From Humulus lupulus (lineage: Eukaryota; Streptophyta; Magnoliopsida; Rosales; Cannabaceae), in assembly GCF_963169125.1 (NCBI RefSeq), contig NC_084793.1, forward strand, positions 90,911,071 to 90,975,070: a DNA stretch of 64,000 nt, written 5' to 3'. Under the pieces are notes generated by a model. It searched no databases. It was not told where the DNA came from and saw nothing but the letters and a program-made list of their open reading frames with translations. Every line of letters begins with the position of its first letter. The stretch's first letter is position 1. The position numbers and the translations under genes were made by a program. Positions 11,373 to 22,429 of this stretch are shown here, piece by piece.

Positions 11373-11937
11373 AAGTGACCGTTAAAAATCACTTGTAAAA
11401 ATAACAATTGTATTGTTATAATTAACCAATTGTGAATTTACCCGTTAATTCGACTCATGCATGTATAATTATGTTATGTTATTCATTCTTCAATGTTTTT
11501 ATTCATTGTTTACTTTGGTCGATAAAGTAACTCATATTCTAAGTAGAAGTTATTTTAATTTATAATAAAATATATATGTTTTATTTATATAAAATTGCTA
11601 CTTAATAATTACATTTATTAGGTTGTAACATACAAATCTTATCATTAAAAATCTCTCAGCTCCCTTGTAAATTTTAATATGGGTGCATTTTTATTCAACT
11701 TGACACATTTAGCTACCATCCACAAAGAAAATAGATAAAGTTTTCCTCTATTACAAAAATAATACTTTTTTGAAATTACCATAATTTCCTTTGCTCCATA
11801 ATATGAGTAGTAATCTTTCTACGAATTTTTTAATAAAAATTGCCTTTTCTCTTTAAATAATAATAATGACACAGAAATTCATATATTTTTTTTCACAACA
11901 ATAGTTGGTTGGTGTTCTGACAAAAAAAAAAACATAC
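11373..11937. other. AT-rich noncoding DNA, start of intron 5 of the xylanase gene copy
   Basis: No coding signal is seen. It follows the exon 5 splice donor on the minus strand and shows no exon resembling the GH10 catalytic domain, so any further exons must lie left of the nested transposons. Confidence 0.4.
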
Positions 11938-12035
11938 CTTTTCAATACTTTGATGTTGATGAGACTTCCACTCATTTTCAGTAAATGATTGCAGTGAGAC
12001 GCTGTCAATCCATATCTCCACTGCTGTGCATTGCT
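11938..12035 (-). pseudogene. Xylanase exon 5 (CBM22 C-terminal end), frameshifted
   Basis: The acceptor is ...CTATTTCAG before AGC (12035) and the donor is GAAAAG|GTATG (11938). After the first two codons the family frame is found one base out: T-A-V-E-I-W-I-D-S-V-S-L-Q then an end reading H-Q-S-I-E-K. In related proteins the segment is S-x-N/D-T-S/A-V-E-I-W-V-D-S-V-S-L-Q, so one base appears to be lost near 12026-12029. The alternative frame stays open but gives no recognisable sequence. Confidence 0.65.
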
Positions 12036-12115
12036 CTGAAATAGTTCCACGGCTGCTAAATTTTCAATTAAGTGCTTAATTAAACTAAAATAGATAAGAA
12101 AAACCACTGCATAAC

Positions 12116-12282
12116 CTCAAAGTAGAGTTGGGCTGGGCCTGACTCATCCACAGTAAGCACACACTTGAGCATGGACCAACAATTGGACTCTGCAATTGTA
12201 GAACCAGCAAATTGTAAACCAATACTTGTTTCGAAACCAGCTCTTACTGTGGCATTTGATCCCCTGCTCACTTGTGCCCAAA
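12116..12282 (-). CDS. Xylanase exon 4 (CBM22 core)
   Basis: The acceptor is GATACAG|TTTGGGC and the donor TTTGAG|GTTATG. The exon starts in phase 1, completing a Val codon with the last G of exon 3, and encodes VWAQVSRGSNATVRAGF, then FAGSTIAESNCWSMLKC and LTVDESGPAQLYFE. The W-S-M-L-K-G-G-L pattern is a CBM22 landmark; here GG is replaced by CV. Family equivalents read 'WSMLKGGLTVDASGPAQLYFE'. No internal stop. Confidence 0.8.
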
Positions 12283-12381
12283 CTGTATCACCAAACATTA
12301 TTATATGATAATATAGTTATTATTTATTCATTCAATTAACAATATGATATTAAGATATTTTTATTTAAGAAATAGTGTTAC

Positions 12382-12608
12382 CAGAGAATGTGTAGAGATT
12401 ATTCTTATCCAAGTAAAGCTTTTGAGACAAACTATAGTGAGATTGGTTTCGACTATGAGCTACAAGGAATTTGTTTCTTGATAATGATGATTCTCTGTGT
12501 TCCAATTTTGCTTCTCCAAATGAAGACCAACCTTTCAAGCCATCATTCATCTCTGGGTTGAGGATTATCCCCCCCATTATATTGGGCTTTCAAAGGGTTT
12601 GCCAAACA
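12382..12608 (-). CDS. Xylanase exon 3 (start of CBM22)
   Basis: The acceptor is AATTTCAG|TGTTTGG and the donor TTCTCTG|GTAACA. It encodes CLANPLKAQYNGGIILNPE, then GLKGWSSFGEAKLEHRES, FLVAHSRNQ and LSQKLYLDKNNLYTFS. NGGI..NPE...GLKGW is the standard opening of the plant CBM22 module. The upstream part beyond the first Met is required: it joins in phase 0 to the ATTGAG end of exon 2. Length 227 nt, ending in phase 1. Confidence 0.85.
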
Positions 12609-12728
12609 CTGAAATTCAAAACTAAATAGGTTCACTTTGTATATAATAATTAATAATAGGAAAAATGAAAATTATTGATAAAATGCTACACTATTTCTCA
12701 ATTTATAATCTGATTTTAGAGTACTTGC

Positions 12729-12799
12729 CTCAATAGTGGCTGGATAATCGTATGATGTTCTCAATAGTGGCTGCATAATCGTATGATGTACTTCAAATC
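12729..12799 (-). CDS. Xylanase exon 2 with a 31-bp tandem duplication and a GC donor
   Basis: The acceptor is TTTTGTTTGCAG|GATTTG; the exon ends ACTATTGAG|GCAAGT, a GC-AG type donor with an otherwise consensus context. It contains two near-identical units, each encoding or spelling S-Y-D-Y-x-A-T-I-E (12729-12755 and 12760-12786). Reading on from exon 1, only the second unit is in the family frame (GFEVHHTIMQPLLRT then SYDYPATIE); the first is read in another frame. The YDYxAxxECL motif just after the signal peptide is typical of plant GH10 xylanases. Confidence 0.65.
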
Positions 12800-12895
12800 C
12801 TGCAAACAAAAGTATTTACAACACGTGCGAAATTCAATCTCACTATGATGAATTTATATATTAATTATATTTTAGAGTAATTTGGTGGAACCTGC

Positions 12896-13590
12896 TGAAA
12901 TTGGATTTGCTACTTTAATGACTAATTCAAATTATTTGTGGTTAATGAAAGAAACTTAATCACGATGAATGTAAGCATTAAAACAAAGTAACATCAATTT
13001 CTTAACTCAAGAAAGATTATCATAGATTTGAAAATATACAAGAAATTGTTAACAAAACTTGTACAATCTAAAATAAAGTATATATTCAGATTGTACAACA
13101 AAATCAAGAATTAGAAAAGAACAGTGAAATAACAATTCTAAAATAGCAAACTTTGACATAACATTCTCTTTGAACTCCCTTCAAAGACTTGACTTAAATC
13201 CTTTCAGTTACTGTCTGATCCAAGATTTTGCTTCCTCTCTGATCTTCAAAACCCAGCCAGATTTCCTCAGCTTCTTCTTCAACCTCTTCTCTTGCACCTA
13301 CAACAATAAGGCTAAGACCAAGAACTGAAATCTAGGGTTTTCTATCAGAGTTAGTTAGATCTGATCATCTAAATATTTTATTTATAATAAGTATGACGGG
13401 ACCAGGTGACATCATACAGTCACGTGTGAACTGCCAGCTGGAGAAAACAATGTCTGTTAAACTAAACTAACTATCCCGTCAATTTAATTTGTACAATTCA
13501 TAATATTGAGATAAAATAGACCTTAGCACAGATAGAACAAGATGCATAATTTTTACCAAACAAAAGTAGGTTCTAAAATTGACATTAAAA
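12896..13590 (-). repeat. Sirevirus 3' LTR
   Basis: It matches 25930-26624 along its whole 695 bp with scattered substitutions. On the minus strand the start has decayed from TGTTAATGTC to TTTTAATGTC, and it ends TTTCA. It follows a polypurine tract (minus strand CCAAAGGGGGAGA, 13591-13605). Confidence 0.9.
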
Positions 13591-14282
13591 ATCTCCCCCT
13601 TTGGAGAAAGTTATGATAAGTGAAAAACATATTAAGATCAACATAGAACCCCAAAGAAACACAAAACAAGAGTCAGACAAACCAAACATCCAGAAAACAG
13701 AGTCAATAAGTCGATAAACAAGATAAGTAGCCAAAACAGAAGATTACAAAACCAAAATGCATGAAGACAACCGTAACCTTCCAAAAAGCTTACAAAAGAA
13801 CCCAGAAGCACCTAAAACAGAATGAAACCAAAGGCGCCAAGCACCTAACCTAAAACAGTAATATATCTCCCCCTCAGTGGTCATAATTGAAGCACCAGTT
13901 ACTGAGACGAAAGCGGATCCTGAGACACGATTGGAGGAGTAGAAGATAGAACTAAGGGAACAGACTCCCCCTGTGCAGAAGAGCCAGGAGCAAGACACTC
14001 CCCCTGAGATGATGCAGGAAGTTGAGCCAACTGTGCCAAAACCCACCGCTCAAATTGTAAAGATCTTTGCCTATCCTTTTTGTAAGTATCCAAAAAGTCA
14101 TTAAAGCACCTCGAAACTGATGCAAATAATCAAACAACATGAATCTCCAACTAGATGATGGAAAGCCAGGCAGCACATTCTCAGAACCTGGGTTAATAGT
14201 AGGTAAAACCTGAGGAACTTGAAGCTACGAAGAGTGTTGTCAATGTCTGGAATAGATAAAAAACACTTCTTAAGCAGTGAAC
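13591..14282 (-). other. Sirevirus 3' untranslated region and polypurine tract
   Basis: No supported coding sequence. The overlapping short frames on the minus strand are Ser-rich and inconsistent. The tract AAAGGGGGAGA directly upstream of the 3' LTR is the plus-strand primer. Confidence 0.5.
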
Positions 14283-15583
14283 TCAGGTGAAGTAGACACA
14301 ATCAAACAATGAAGAAGGCAAGGAAATGGTAAGAAAGAAAATTAAAGCTTCATTATAAATGCGATCAAATATCAATGTAGACAAGTCAATGGAGACTCCA
14401 AGGCCAACAATAAACATAAAATGTGCCATAGAAGCACCAACAGTGGACTTGTGAGTATTGGGCAACCAATTTGTGAGAGTAACTCGAAAAATCACTTTAT
14501 AAAGCAAGGACAGTGCAGTAGTAGGAATATCACCCTTACTATCAGGCCATTTAAAATCAGGAATACCAGATAATTCAGCAGGAACCAAGTTTTAGTCAGG
14601 AGAATAGTCATAACAAAATATAGGAGACTGAACCACAAGTATATTTAGAGCTTTGGAAATAGCAGATGGAGAAAAACGAAACCACTTTCCCTGACAAAAC
14701 ACCTTAAACTGATTCGGATTAGAAGATTCTAAAAGTTGTTTGTCAATTTTAGAATGAATTTCCTGAACAAGATTTTGAGATGGCATGGCATATTAGAGAC
14801 CGAATTAATCCAATCCCTAGAGACCATAGACTCTTTAAACCTAGGAAAATCATCTAAGACAACATTGGACTCCACATTTAAGGGCTGAAAAGACATGCGA
14901 TCTTTGTATTTTTGAAACTTACGAGAATTAAAAGAAATATATATATATATATATATATAAGGAGGAAGGTCAGAAACACCACCAGAGGGAGCTGGAACAT
15001 GAGAACGACCAGAGGATGCTTTAGGAGGATTAGGAGACTTTCGGGAAACAAATTTCTTCTTTTTGGGCACAGGAGACACATGAGGAGATTTAGATTGAGG
15101 CTTATGTTTCTTCGATGGGACAGGAGACTCAGAACCTAAAGAATGCTTCTTTGAAGACACTTTGGAAGATTTGGAGTTTGGCTTACGTGTTTTTGATGAG
15201 ACAGTAGACTCAGAAACCAAATGACTCTTCTTGGAAGACACTTTGGAAGAAGAAGGCTGATAAGGGACAAACGGGGAGGGAGACGGTGACACAAAATTAG
15301 GGGTTTTGGACTGAGACCAAGTAGAACGCATGGGAAGTAAGGATTTAGAAGAAGGTTTTCTGGCGACAGACTTAATGTTTTTACGCACAGATACAACGAC
15401 AGAAGAAATCAGAGGAACATTAGTGAGGATAGAGTCTGACTGAATACCTGAAGATGGAATAATGGAAGCAGCCAAATCTGGGAAGATGACAGAGGCAACC
15501 ACTAGCATAGGATTCAAAGAGACAGTCAGAGAACCCAAGGATGACTCCTCAGGAGAGGCAAGGGATTTTGGAGAAGAAACCAC
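14283..15583 (-). pseudogene. Sirevirus ORF downstream of RNase H (env-like position; plant transposon protein-like)
   Basis: The N-terminal ~200 residues are Ser/Lys/Pro-rich with repeated S-K-x-S-S-K-K-H blocks; the C-terminal part has FKVFCQGKWFRFSPSAIS, then TLTNWLPNTHKSTVG and VGLGVSIDLSTLIFD. That second part resembles the 'putative plant transposon protein' domain commonly found in this position in Sireviruses and in plant nuclear proteins. The frame is broken by a shift near 14760-14790 and a stop at 14590. A TA microsatellite (14938-14960) lies in the linker. The position is called env-like historically; I see no signal peptide or transmembrane segment, so an envelope role is not supported. 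Confidence 0.55.
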
Positions 15584-16314
15584 ATTGTCAGAAGCTATTG
15601 AGCTGAAAAGGCTAGGGATGAACTCAAGAAAAAGGATGAATAAGAAGCTCCGAGAAACATATGTATATATATAAACAATAAAACCCTAAAAAAAATATCG
15701 TGCACAAAAAGACTAATTAAAAGCTCGGCCCAATACCAGATAGAGAGAGTGAAGAGACACAAACCAAGCATGATATATCAATGAGATTCTGAGATATGAC
15801 TGATCGACCAAAAAAAATGTCAGACCAAATGTGTGAAATATTGTAACACAAGAGAGCTCTAGAGAAAAAAATAAGAGAGAGTAAATAAAAAAAGCTTGAT
15901 GTTTACCAGAACAAACTACTAATAACAATATTTTCAATAGAATGCTGAACCAGTATTTTCCATGTGTGTGTGCAAGAGTGACCTCATGTGAGTCAACTGA
16001 CTCACTCTCTCAAACAAAATATTAAAACAAAATTATATATATATTTTTTTAAATTTTATAAAATTTATTTTTAAAAAAAAACAACAGCTATGGCTTTCAC
16101 TCTTGACCAGGGATGTAGCCGTCATCTCTAATGTAGAAGGAGCAAACTACTCAAAAGTAAAACCCGTAAGAGAAAGCCCTTCCCAGTACACCTAACAAGG
16201 TAGCCTTTTTACTTGAGAAAAATAAAGGTTCAGTCCAACATACAATCCTGGAAAATAATGATATGAGAGTTTGTTGAACAAAAAAAATTGACTGAACTTG
16301 ACATAAAAAAAAAC
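15584..16314 (-). other. Sirevirus spacer between RNase H and the downstream ORF
   Basis: AT-rich, with A/T runs near 16037-16082. No frame with family similarity is seen. Sireviruses usually have a spacer here with splice signals for the downstream ORF; I cannot identify a specific site. Confidence 0.35.
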
Positions 16315-18003
16315 TCAAATAGAGCAAACTCCAATGCATTTACGTAAATGAACAAAGGTCTGAGAGTTTAAAGCTTTGGTAAACAAATCTGCATACTGAG
16401 CATTAGAAGACACATGAGATAACACAATTGATTTTGATTCAACCAGCTCTCGAATAAAATGGTATCGAATGTCAATATGTTTAGTCCTTGAATGCTGCAC
16501 AGGAGTTTTTGAAATATTAATAGCACTGATGTTATCACAATACATGAGTAAAGATTTTTGAGGGAAACCATAATCAGTAAGCATCTTATTCATACAAAGT
16601 AATTGAGTGCAACAACTTCCTGCTGCAATATAATCAACTTGGCAGTGGAAAGAGAAATAGAATTTCGTTTCTTGCTGTGCCAGGATACAAGGTTATTTCC
16701 TAGATAAAAACACCCTCTAGATGTACTCTTCCTATCATCTAAATTTCCAACCCAATCCAAGTCACTATACCCTACTAATGACATATTTGTATCATTTGTA
16801 TACCACAGATCGAACTCAGCTGTACCAGCCACATATTTCATAAACCTCTTAACAGCTATCAGATGAGACTCAGTGGGTGAAGACTGATATCTAGCACACA
16901 ATCTGACACTAAAACAAATATCTGGTCTACTATCAGTTAGATAAAGAAGACTCCTTATCATACTATGAAAGAGTGTTGGGTCTATAGGTTTACCTGACAT
17001 GTCTTTAGTAAGTTTAGAGGTTGTGCTTATAGGAGTTCTAGCATGCTTGGAATGATCGAGTCCAAATTTTTTAAGCATTGTAAGAGTATATTTGGACTGG
17101 GAAATAAAAATTCCATTTGATAATTGTTTGATCTGCAACCCTAGGAAAAACGTAAGATCACCTATCATGCTCATCTCAAATTGAGACTGCATTAATTCAA
17201 CAAAATTATTTATAGCATCAGGGCAAGTGGATTCGAAAATGATATCATCTACATAAATTTAAGCTACAAATATACTTGGATTAAGGTGTTTGATAAAGAG
17301 AGTTTGATATACATTTCCCCTGACAAATCCATTATTGAGTAGAAAAGAGGTTAACCTATCATACCAAGCTCTTGGTTCCTGTTTTAGTCCATATAATGCA
17401 TTTTTTTATTTGTACACATGATCTGGCAAATGAGGATCTTTAAAGCCTGTCGGTTGCTCCACAAACACTTCTTCCTGAAGAATGCCATTAAGAAAGGCAC
17501 TTTTAACATCCATTTGATGAAGCTTCATTTTCAGTTGACATGCAACAGCAAGAAGCATACGAATAGATTCAAGTCGAGCTACTGGAGTAAACGTTTCTTC
17601 AAAATCAATACCTTCCACCTGATTATTTCCTTGAGCTACCAGTTGAGCCTTATTCCTAGTGACATTACCAAACTCATCTGACTTGTTTTTAAAAATCCAC
17701 TTGGTCCCAACTATATTTGATTCCGCGGGCCTAGGAACCAACTCACAGGCATCATTTCTCTTAAATTGTTCCAGTTCATCCTGCATAGCACAAATCCAAT
17801 GATCATTTAACAAGGCCTCCTTAGAATTTTTCGGCTTTATCAAAGACAGATAACAGAAGTGACTTATTTCATTTGTTTCCTTTCGCCTAGTCACCATGCG
17901 GTCAGTTGGATTACCAATAATCACTGTTGGAGGATGAGCCTTTGGAATCCATGAAGGTTGACCATTTTTGTATAATCTAGCATGAGTTGGTTCGAATGGA
18001 TTA
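16315..18003 (-). pseudogene. Sirevirus reverse transcriptase and RNase H
   Basis: On the minus strand the RT opens with ELVPRPAESNIVGTKWIFKNK, then AQLVAQG, GIDFEETFTPVARLESIR, HQMDVKSAFLNG (17406-18003), then IYVDDIIF (about 17244-17265), GDLTFFLGLQIKQ, GYSDLDWVGN with the RNase H Asp, and SRTKHIDIRYHFIRE (16315-17192). These are the standard Ty1/copia RT (PF07727) blocks. Lesions: stops near 17259 (just before YVDD) and 17405, and a frame break near 16590. The N-terminal side is cut by the solo LTR at 18004-20425, whose target duplication is GATTA. Confidence 0.9.
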
Positions 18004-20425
18004 TGTAACGCCCTGGTTACCCCAGAACAATTACGGTGAACGGTGGACCGGAAATTTGACTCGCTACCTGAGCCCTTTGGTAAAAAACGTGCTCTAAGTG
18101 TAATTAACAGGTTAAGGTGTAAAACCAATAAAAAAGGAAATGGAGATTTTCATTACAAACTGCTCTGCAGAGCTAAAAAAAACGTTTACAAGTTGTTCTC
18201 AAGTACAAAATGGTCATTACTGTTTCAAATTCACAATCCCGTCGACCTAAGCGGCAAAAATAGGGTAAACCCCCTAGTTCCTCTGAGAACTCCTTGGCTG
18301 TGGTGGTCAAGTGGCCGCATATGTACACATCACCACATCAGCTCTCCACTCAAGGCTAGGTGAGCTTTTCTTTCCCTTTACCTGCACCACATAGCACCCA
18401 TGAGCCAAAGCCTAGCAAGAAAACATAACACTTTTCAATAACATTATCAAATGATTATCATTATAATCACACTGAGCATAAAGCTTTCAAACAAATGGGT
18501 GAACATCACATGAGGTCCTGATAAACCATACTGAGTGACTGACAAGCAAGTCACTAATTCAAATGGAAGAGTGGTTGTTAGGTAAGCCACTAGCCTTCAA
18601 CAGGTTCTGGTAAACCATACTGAGTGACTGTCAAGCATGTCATTGTTTCAAGTGGGAGAGTGGCTGCTAGGTAAGTCACTAGCCTCCAAGCGCTTATTTC
18701 ATTCATCGACCCTTGGGGTCGGTCTGGCATTAATGCTCTTTGAGTCATTCAATGCTGATAGTCGATTAGATCCAATCTTGTTGGCTTGCGTTAACACGCT
18801 AAGGCCGTCCTGACTAATGAGCCAGCTCAATGTGACCAGTGCCCAATACCACTGCCAAACCTGACTAATAAGTCACAACTTCACAGTTGATATTAGCACC
18901 TTTGCCAAATCTGACTAATGAGTCAGTACCATGCGCAAGTGAGCAACATATGCTAAACATTCTTTATTCAATCCAAGTCCATATTAACACAACCAACATG
19001 CCTCATGAATATCCATGCATGTCACACTTGGGGTGCATTTTTCTTACCTCTGGTTCGAGCGAGAATGAATTAGAAAAACAACCCTGAGAATGATCAACCT
19101 TTAGATTCCTTAGCGGTTACCTAATCATAACCAATTATAATCCATTAATAAAATAAATTAATAAATGGTTCACAATCTAAAATCACACTCCCGGGATCAA
19201 TCCCCCACTCTCGGGATTCTTAAAATACTCAAACGGGGCAAAGGAACCAAACCCCGAACCTTAAGGATCATTCCGAGCCCTAAAATAGGTTTGCTGAAAA
19301 ATGGACTAGCGATGCAGCCCCATCAAATGGCGCTGCAGCCCTATGAGTGGCGTTGCAGCCCTATTTCCAAGTCAGAGAGCCCAACTCTGAGCCCTGAATA
19401 GCGCTGCTGCGCCCTAAGTAGCGCTGCTGCGCCAATTACAGACCAGAAACTTTCTGGTTCATCTTCTTTGCGATTTCTCTTGAAACCAAACCTTCCAAAC
19501 CAATCCAAAACCTTACCAAACACCCAATTCAACCCCTAAACTTCATCTACATCATACCCTCATCAAAACCCAATCAATCTTTCACAAAAACTCCCATTGA
19601 TTCCAACTATCCACACCAAAACTATAACCTGAAAACTATAAAGTAAAACAGAGTATGGCTTGTTTTCCATGGATGAATTCTTACCTCAAATGGAATTAAA
19701 GTCCTTTTAAATGGATGAACCGAGTCTACAACTTCCAAGCCTTGATTTCCTAGCTTGTATCTTCAAATTGGGACCAAAAACTTCAAAGGAAGAAAGAGAG
19801 AAATGGATGTACGGGAAGGGTAATTCTTGCTTTATTTTTCTGTTATGTTTCTACAGCCATCCAAAGCCATATAAATCCAAACCCAAATGACTAAAATACC
19901 CCTAGGTCTTTAAAAGTTTCTAAAGCCTTCCCAAGGGCAAAGTTGGTACTTTCGAACCTATACCGTTAATCATAATTAACGCTTCCCAATTCCCGCTATT
20001 CTCAAAATTCCCAAACACCAATAATTCATGTCCCGTTACCCTTTTACTCCCGGCAACGTTCTAATCATTAAAACATCCCGAGACTCACCCTGAGCCTCGA
20101 ACTTAATCCCGTTATGACTAAATCGCTACTTTAACACTTAAAGATCGTCTCATGCCGAATAGCTCGAACAAATCCACATTATAATGTGGCCTTAAAACAT
20201 ATCACCAACATGCATCCAAATAAACAATTTACTCTCAACGGGCCAAGTTACCATCACACCCCTGTAATTTAAAAATATGGACTCACATGCATGCATTTCA
20301 CATCATATTATAATATAATCAACATATACATGCATTTTATCAATTAATAACACAATTAAGCAAGTATGGCCCTCCCGGCCTACTATTCACGTCGTTAAAC
20401 ACATCGGGGAAATCGGGGCATTATA
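18004..20425 (-). repeat. Tekay-family solo LTR inserted in the Sirevirus pol
   Basis: Plus-strand start TGTAACGCCCTGG, end GGGGCATTATA (expected TTACA, one change), flanked by GATTA (17999-18003 and 20426-20430). Its minus-strand start 'atgccccgatttcc' and 'ggccgggagggccata' match the LTR at 43364-45655. Length 2422 bp. A block at 19310-19435 holds repeated 'tggcgctgcagccctat' and 'tagcgctgctgcgcc' units. It separates integrase from RT. Confidence 0.9.
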
Positions 20426-20430
20426 GATTA

Positions 20431-21359
20431 GTACTTGTAGTCTCTTCTAGTTCTGACCTGAGAGAAGATTCGTCCACAAAATCATTAGATTGATCTGACA
20501 GAGATGTCTCAACAGACTGATTTTCTTCAATGACAGGCTCAGTGAGAACAACTGGTGGAACAGATAGAACATGAGGATCATCATCTTCACTAGTCTCTTC
20601 TTTATCCTCCGATTAATCAAATCTCACATTTACAGATTCCATGATTGTACGAGTGCGCTTGTTGAAAACTTGATAGACTCTACTGTTTACTGCATAACCT
20701 AGAAACATTTCTTCATCACTTCTAGGGTCAAATTTGGTCAGATGCTCTCTATCATTCAGTATATAGTGCGTACATCCAAAAATATGTAAGTGAGCTAGAT
20801 TGGGAGTTTTACCCTTCCAAATCTCTTAAGTTGTCTGAGTTGTTCCTGATCTAAGATGAACTCGGTTGCTAATATAACAAGTTGTATTCACAACTTCAAC
20901 CAAAAAATGAGTGGCAACCTTCTTTCCACTTAACATGACCTAAGCCATTTCTTGAAGAATTCTGTTTTTTCTCTCAACTACACCATTCTATTGAGGTGTT
21001 TTAGGAGCAGAGAACTCATGAGCTATACAGAGATGATCACAAAATTCAGCAAAAAGATTATTCTCAAATTATTTTTCGTGATCACTCCTCACCCTGTAGA
21101 CTTTCATAATCTTTTGAAGTTTAAGAACAAGGGCAGAAAGTACTCCAAATGTATCAGACTTTTCCTTGATAAAATTGACCCAAGAGTATCTGGAATAGTC
21201 ATCTACACAGACCATGACATATATTTTCCCATTTATACTCTCAGTCTGCATGGGTCCCATCAAGTCCACATGCAGAAGCTCCAAAACTCGTGAGGTCTGC
21301 ATAAACTTAACTGTAGGATGAGTTGCTCTAGTTGTTTCCCTAACTGACATGGTCCACAA
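20431..21359 (-). pseudogene. Sirevirus integrase (core domain)
   Basis: Minus-strand sequence encodes FMQTSRVLELLHVDLMGPMQ, VDDYSRYSWVNFIKEKS, a degraded DHEKE segment, then H.FSAPKTPQQNGVVERKNR and a C-terminal part with GKTPNLAHLHIFGC and FDPRSDEEMFLGY. These are the copia integrase core (D,D,E) signatures. The first Asp (LLHVDLMG), the second (VRSDHEKE, normally SDHGKEFEN) and the Glu (GVVERKN) can be located, but the second block and stops near 20828 and 20942 show decay. It joins the protease/GAG-pre-integrase segment upstream. Confidence 0.85.
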
Positions 21360-21954
21360 ACCTTTCTCGACTAACTTTACATTCTGGAACTCCTCTAACT
21401 ACCTTGAGCTTGATCAATTTCTGGAGATCTCTGTAGTTCAAACGATTCATTCTATGATGCCACAACTCTGATTTTTCAAGTACAATTCTATGACACAGAA
21501 CATCACTGTCTAGCTTGTAGCAGTTATCATTGGATCTTGTTCCTGTCAAGACTGTATTTCCATCAGACGAAACTACAGAACAACAACTGTTAGAAAAATT
21601 TACCAAATATCCTATATCACACAGCCGACTTATACTAATCAAGTTCACTTTCAACCCCTCAACATACAGAACATTATTTAGAGATGGAAGATTCTTCAAA
21701 ACAAGCTCACATCTTTCTTGTATAGCTCCTTTGTTCCCATCACCAAATGTCATAAGACCTTCAATCCTTTCTTTGTAGTTGATCAACAAGTGTTGGTTTC
21801 CAGTCATATGACATGAACAACCACTATCAAAATACCACTGGTTGTCCTTAAATGCAGATAAAGAGATATGAGCCACACATGCTTTTGGGTCCACTGGAAT
21901 TTCTTTAGGACAAATATTAAAAGGTACAAAATCAACCTTCTCGGAAGACTTCAA
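21340..21954 (-). pseudogene. Sirevirus protease and GAG-pre-integrase
   Basis: The frame contains WYFDSGCSCHMTG, the copia aspartic protease active-site block (D-S-G), followed by FGDGNKGAIQ, LNNVLYVEGLKVNLISISR and LWHHRMNRLNYRDLQKL of the GAG-pre-integrase zinc region. The usual R of CSRHMTG is C here. It is the longest intact open piece of this element (204 codons). Confidence 0.85.
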
Positions 21955-21984
21955 TCCCTCATTTCTATCAACTAACTTTTGAAG

Positions 21985-22424
21985 ATAAGATTGCTAATTA
22001 AAGCACTTTGGGCGAATATGACCACGCTTATTGCAGAAATGACAGAATGGGACAAACCTTCCACTAGTGGGACTTTTTAAACTATTTGGTTTACTTCAGG
22101 ATTCATCTTCTTGAGATTGAAAATTTACAGATTGAACTACACTTGAACGAAAACCTTTGGAAGTAGAGGGACCATCAATAAGAGTCTCCTTTCCATTTTT
22201 GTTTAATAGCCTTACCTTGCTTCGAGAACCTTCCACTCCAGATTCTTCTCTAGGTTTTTTAACTTTTAGGATTTCAAATGTTAAGGCCTGCAACTGAACA
22301 TTCTTATCATCGATTTCCCTCAGTAGCCTTTTTACTTTTCCCTCAAGGTTTTTGTTAACAAGAATTAATTCCTGATTTCTTCCCTCAACTTGTTTTACCT
22401 TCTTAATCATACTCACCCATTGCT
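21985..22424 (-). pseudogene. Sirevirus gag C-terminal part with second CCHC knuckle
   Basis: Continues the gag frame after the nested solo LTR: a charged, coiled-coil-like segment (MSMIKKVKQVEGRNQ..., NLEGKVKRLLREIDDKN) and then the zinc knuckle CHFCNKRGHIRPKC at about 22005-22046. The junction restores YEQMY|EQWVSM across the insertion, which confirms that the two halves belonged to one frame. Confidence 0.8.
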
Positions 22425-22429
22425 CATAT

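Noticed and set aside
14938..14960. TA repeat as an origin or regulatory site
   Set aside because: Simple microsatellite; similar ones occur at 57736, 57830 and 57990.
14912..15139. Plus-strand frame with Ile-Tyr repeat and Arg-rich tail
   Set aside because: Shadow of the Sirevirus downstream ORF with the TA microsatellite; no similarity.
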